From contig JAIXZF010000008.1 in assembly GCA_027489835.1 (NCBI GenBank), forward strand, positions 1 through 5,392: DNA of 5,392 nt, read 5' to 3'. Position 1 is the stretch's first letter, and the number at the start of each line of letters is the position of its first letter. The notes beneath the pieces were generated by a model, which made no database searches, was not told the origin of the DNA, and worked only from the letters and a program-made list of their open reading frames with translations. Source of the stretch: Hyphomicrobiales bacterium (GTDB lineage: Bacteria > Pseudomonadota > Alphaproteobacteria > Rhizobiales > Beijerinckiaceae). Of the stretch, positions 5,063 to 5,392 are shown piece by piece. Position numbers and translations under genes: made by a program.

Positions 5063-5365
5063 ATGAAGAAGCTCGCCCTCGCCATGGGCCTCGTCCTGCT
5101 GGCCGGCAATGCGGCCATGGCCCAGACTTCGACCACCTCGCCCCTGCCCGCTCCGCGCCAGCAGGTCGACACCAGCGGCCCGCTGCCGGGCGCCAACAGC
5201 TTCACCGAAAGCCAAGTCCGCGCGCGCCTCGAGGAGAACGGCTTCGGCTCGGTGACCAACCTGCGCAAGGACGACCAGGGCATCTGGCGCGCCCAGGCCA
5301 CGCGCAGCGGCGGCGCCGCCGGCCCCGTCTCCGTCGACTATCGCGGCAACATCTTCCAGCAGTGA
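5063..5365 (+). CDS. Secreted small PepSY-like domain protein
   Basis: A 100-residue protein with a clear Sec signal peptide: MKKLALAMGLVLLAGNAAMA, with probable cleavage after Ala20 (A-M-A before Gln21). A Pro/Ser/Thr-rich linker (21-45) leads to a small domain at 46-98. That domain has a helix starting SFTESQVRARLEENGFG, the strand SVTNLRKDDQGIWRAQATR, and a final hairpin VSVDYRGNIF. Helix followed by 'V..L..D..G.W.A.A' and 'V.VD..G.I' is the PepSY pattern, found in peptidase propeptides and many small periplasmic proteins, where it is thought to bind or inhibit proteases or other proteins. The assignment is by pattern only and the partner is unknown. The start is fixed by GGAG 8 bases before the ATG and by the signal peptide; the frame is open further upstream to 4973, but those codons contain the promoter. 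Its stop overlaps the ribosome site of the next gene, indicating an operon. Confidence 0.82.
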   Translation: MKKLALAMGLVLLAGNAAMAQTSTTSPLPAPRQQVDTSGPLPGANSFTESQVRARLEENGFGSVTNLRKDDQGIWRAQATRSGGAAGPVSVDYRGNIFQQ

Positions 5366-5375
5366 GGACATCGTC

Positions 5376-5392
5376 ATGACCACCACCATCAC
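5376..5392 (+). CDS. Start of a downstream gene (only five codons visible)
   Basis: ATG at 5376 opens a frame reading M-T-T-T-I before the window ends. GAGGA (5364-5368) lies 7 bases upstream and overlaps the TGA of the PepSY-like gene, so the two are probably cotranscribed and translationally coupled. Too little is visible to name the product. Confidence 0.6.

Noticed and set aside
4568..5392. Minus-strand frame open to the right edge
   Set aside because: It covers the GlsB-family gene, a terminator and the PepSY-like gene in antisense. Both plus-strand genes have good ribosome sites, promoters and family matches.
1..5392. CRISPR arrays, insertion sequences, tRNA or rRNA genes
   Set aside because: No regularly spaced repeats, transposase-like frames, terminal inverted repeats or tRNA/rRNA signatures were found by eye.

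Overview
The window reads as a chromosomal segment of a high-GC alphaproteobacterium, most likely a member of the Hyphomicrobiales (Rhizobiales). This rests on the GC-rich codon usage, the protein families present, and five promoter-like sites that match the consensus of the alphaproteobacterial general-stress sigma factor EcfG (GGAAC, 16-17 bases, CGTT). The genus cannot be fixed from the sequence alone.

Layout. Positions 1-779 (minus) hold the N-terminal part of a membrane-anchored sensor protein, probably a histidine kinase, cut off by the left edge. A 198-base gap with a hairpin follows. Next is a two-gene minus-strand operon (1728 down to 978): a small DUF883/ElaB-YqjD-type tail-anchored protein, then a YqjE/'phage holin' family membrane protein. 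Positions 3128-1827 (minus) encode an AI-2E family (PerM/TqsA-like) polytopic membrane protein. A 286-base divergent control region separates it from a plus-strand YihY/BrkB family membrane protein (3415-4467). This is followed by a GlsB/YeaQ/YmgE family small membrane protein (4553-4810), a rho-independent terminator, a secreted PepSY-like small protein (5063-5365), and the first codons of another gene that leaves the window at the right edge.

How it fits together. Each of the five transcription-unit starts other than the sensor gene has an EcfG-type site in the right orientation, 32-131 bases before the start codon. The same exact pattern was not found elsewhere by eye. The segment therefore looks like a compact envelope-stress island: four or five integral membrane proteins and one secreted protein induced together through PhyR-NepR-EcfG. 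The neighbouring sensor gene lacks such a site; it could feed the stress pathway or simply be adjacent. None of the individual families is new. The dense co-regulation is the notable part.
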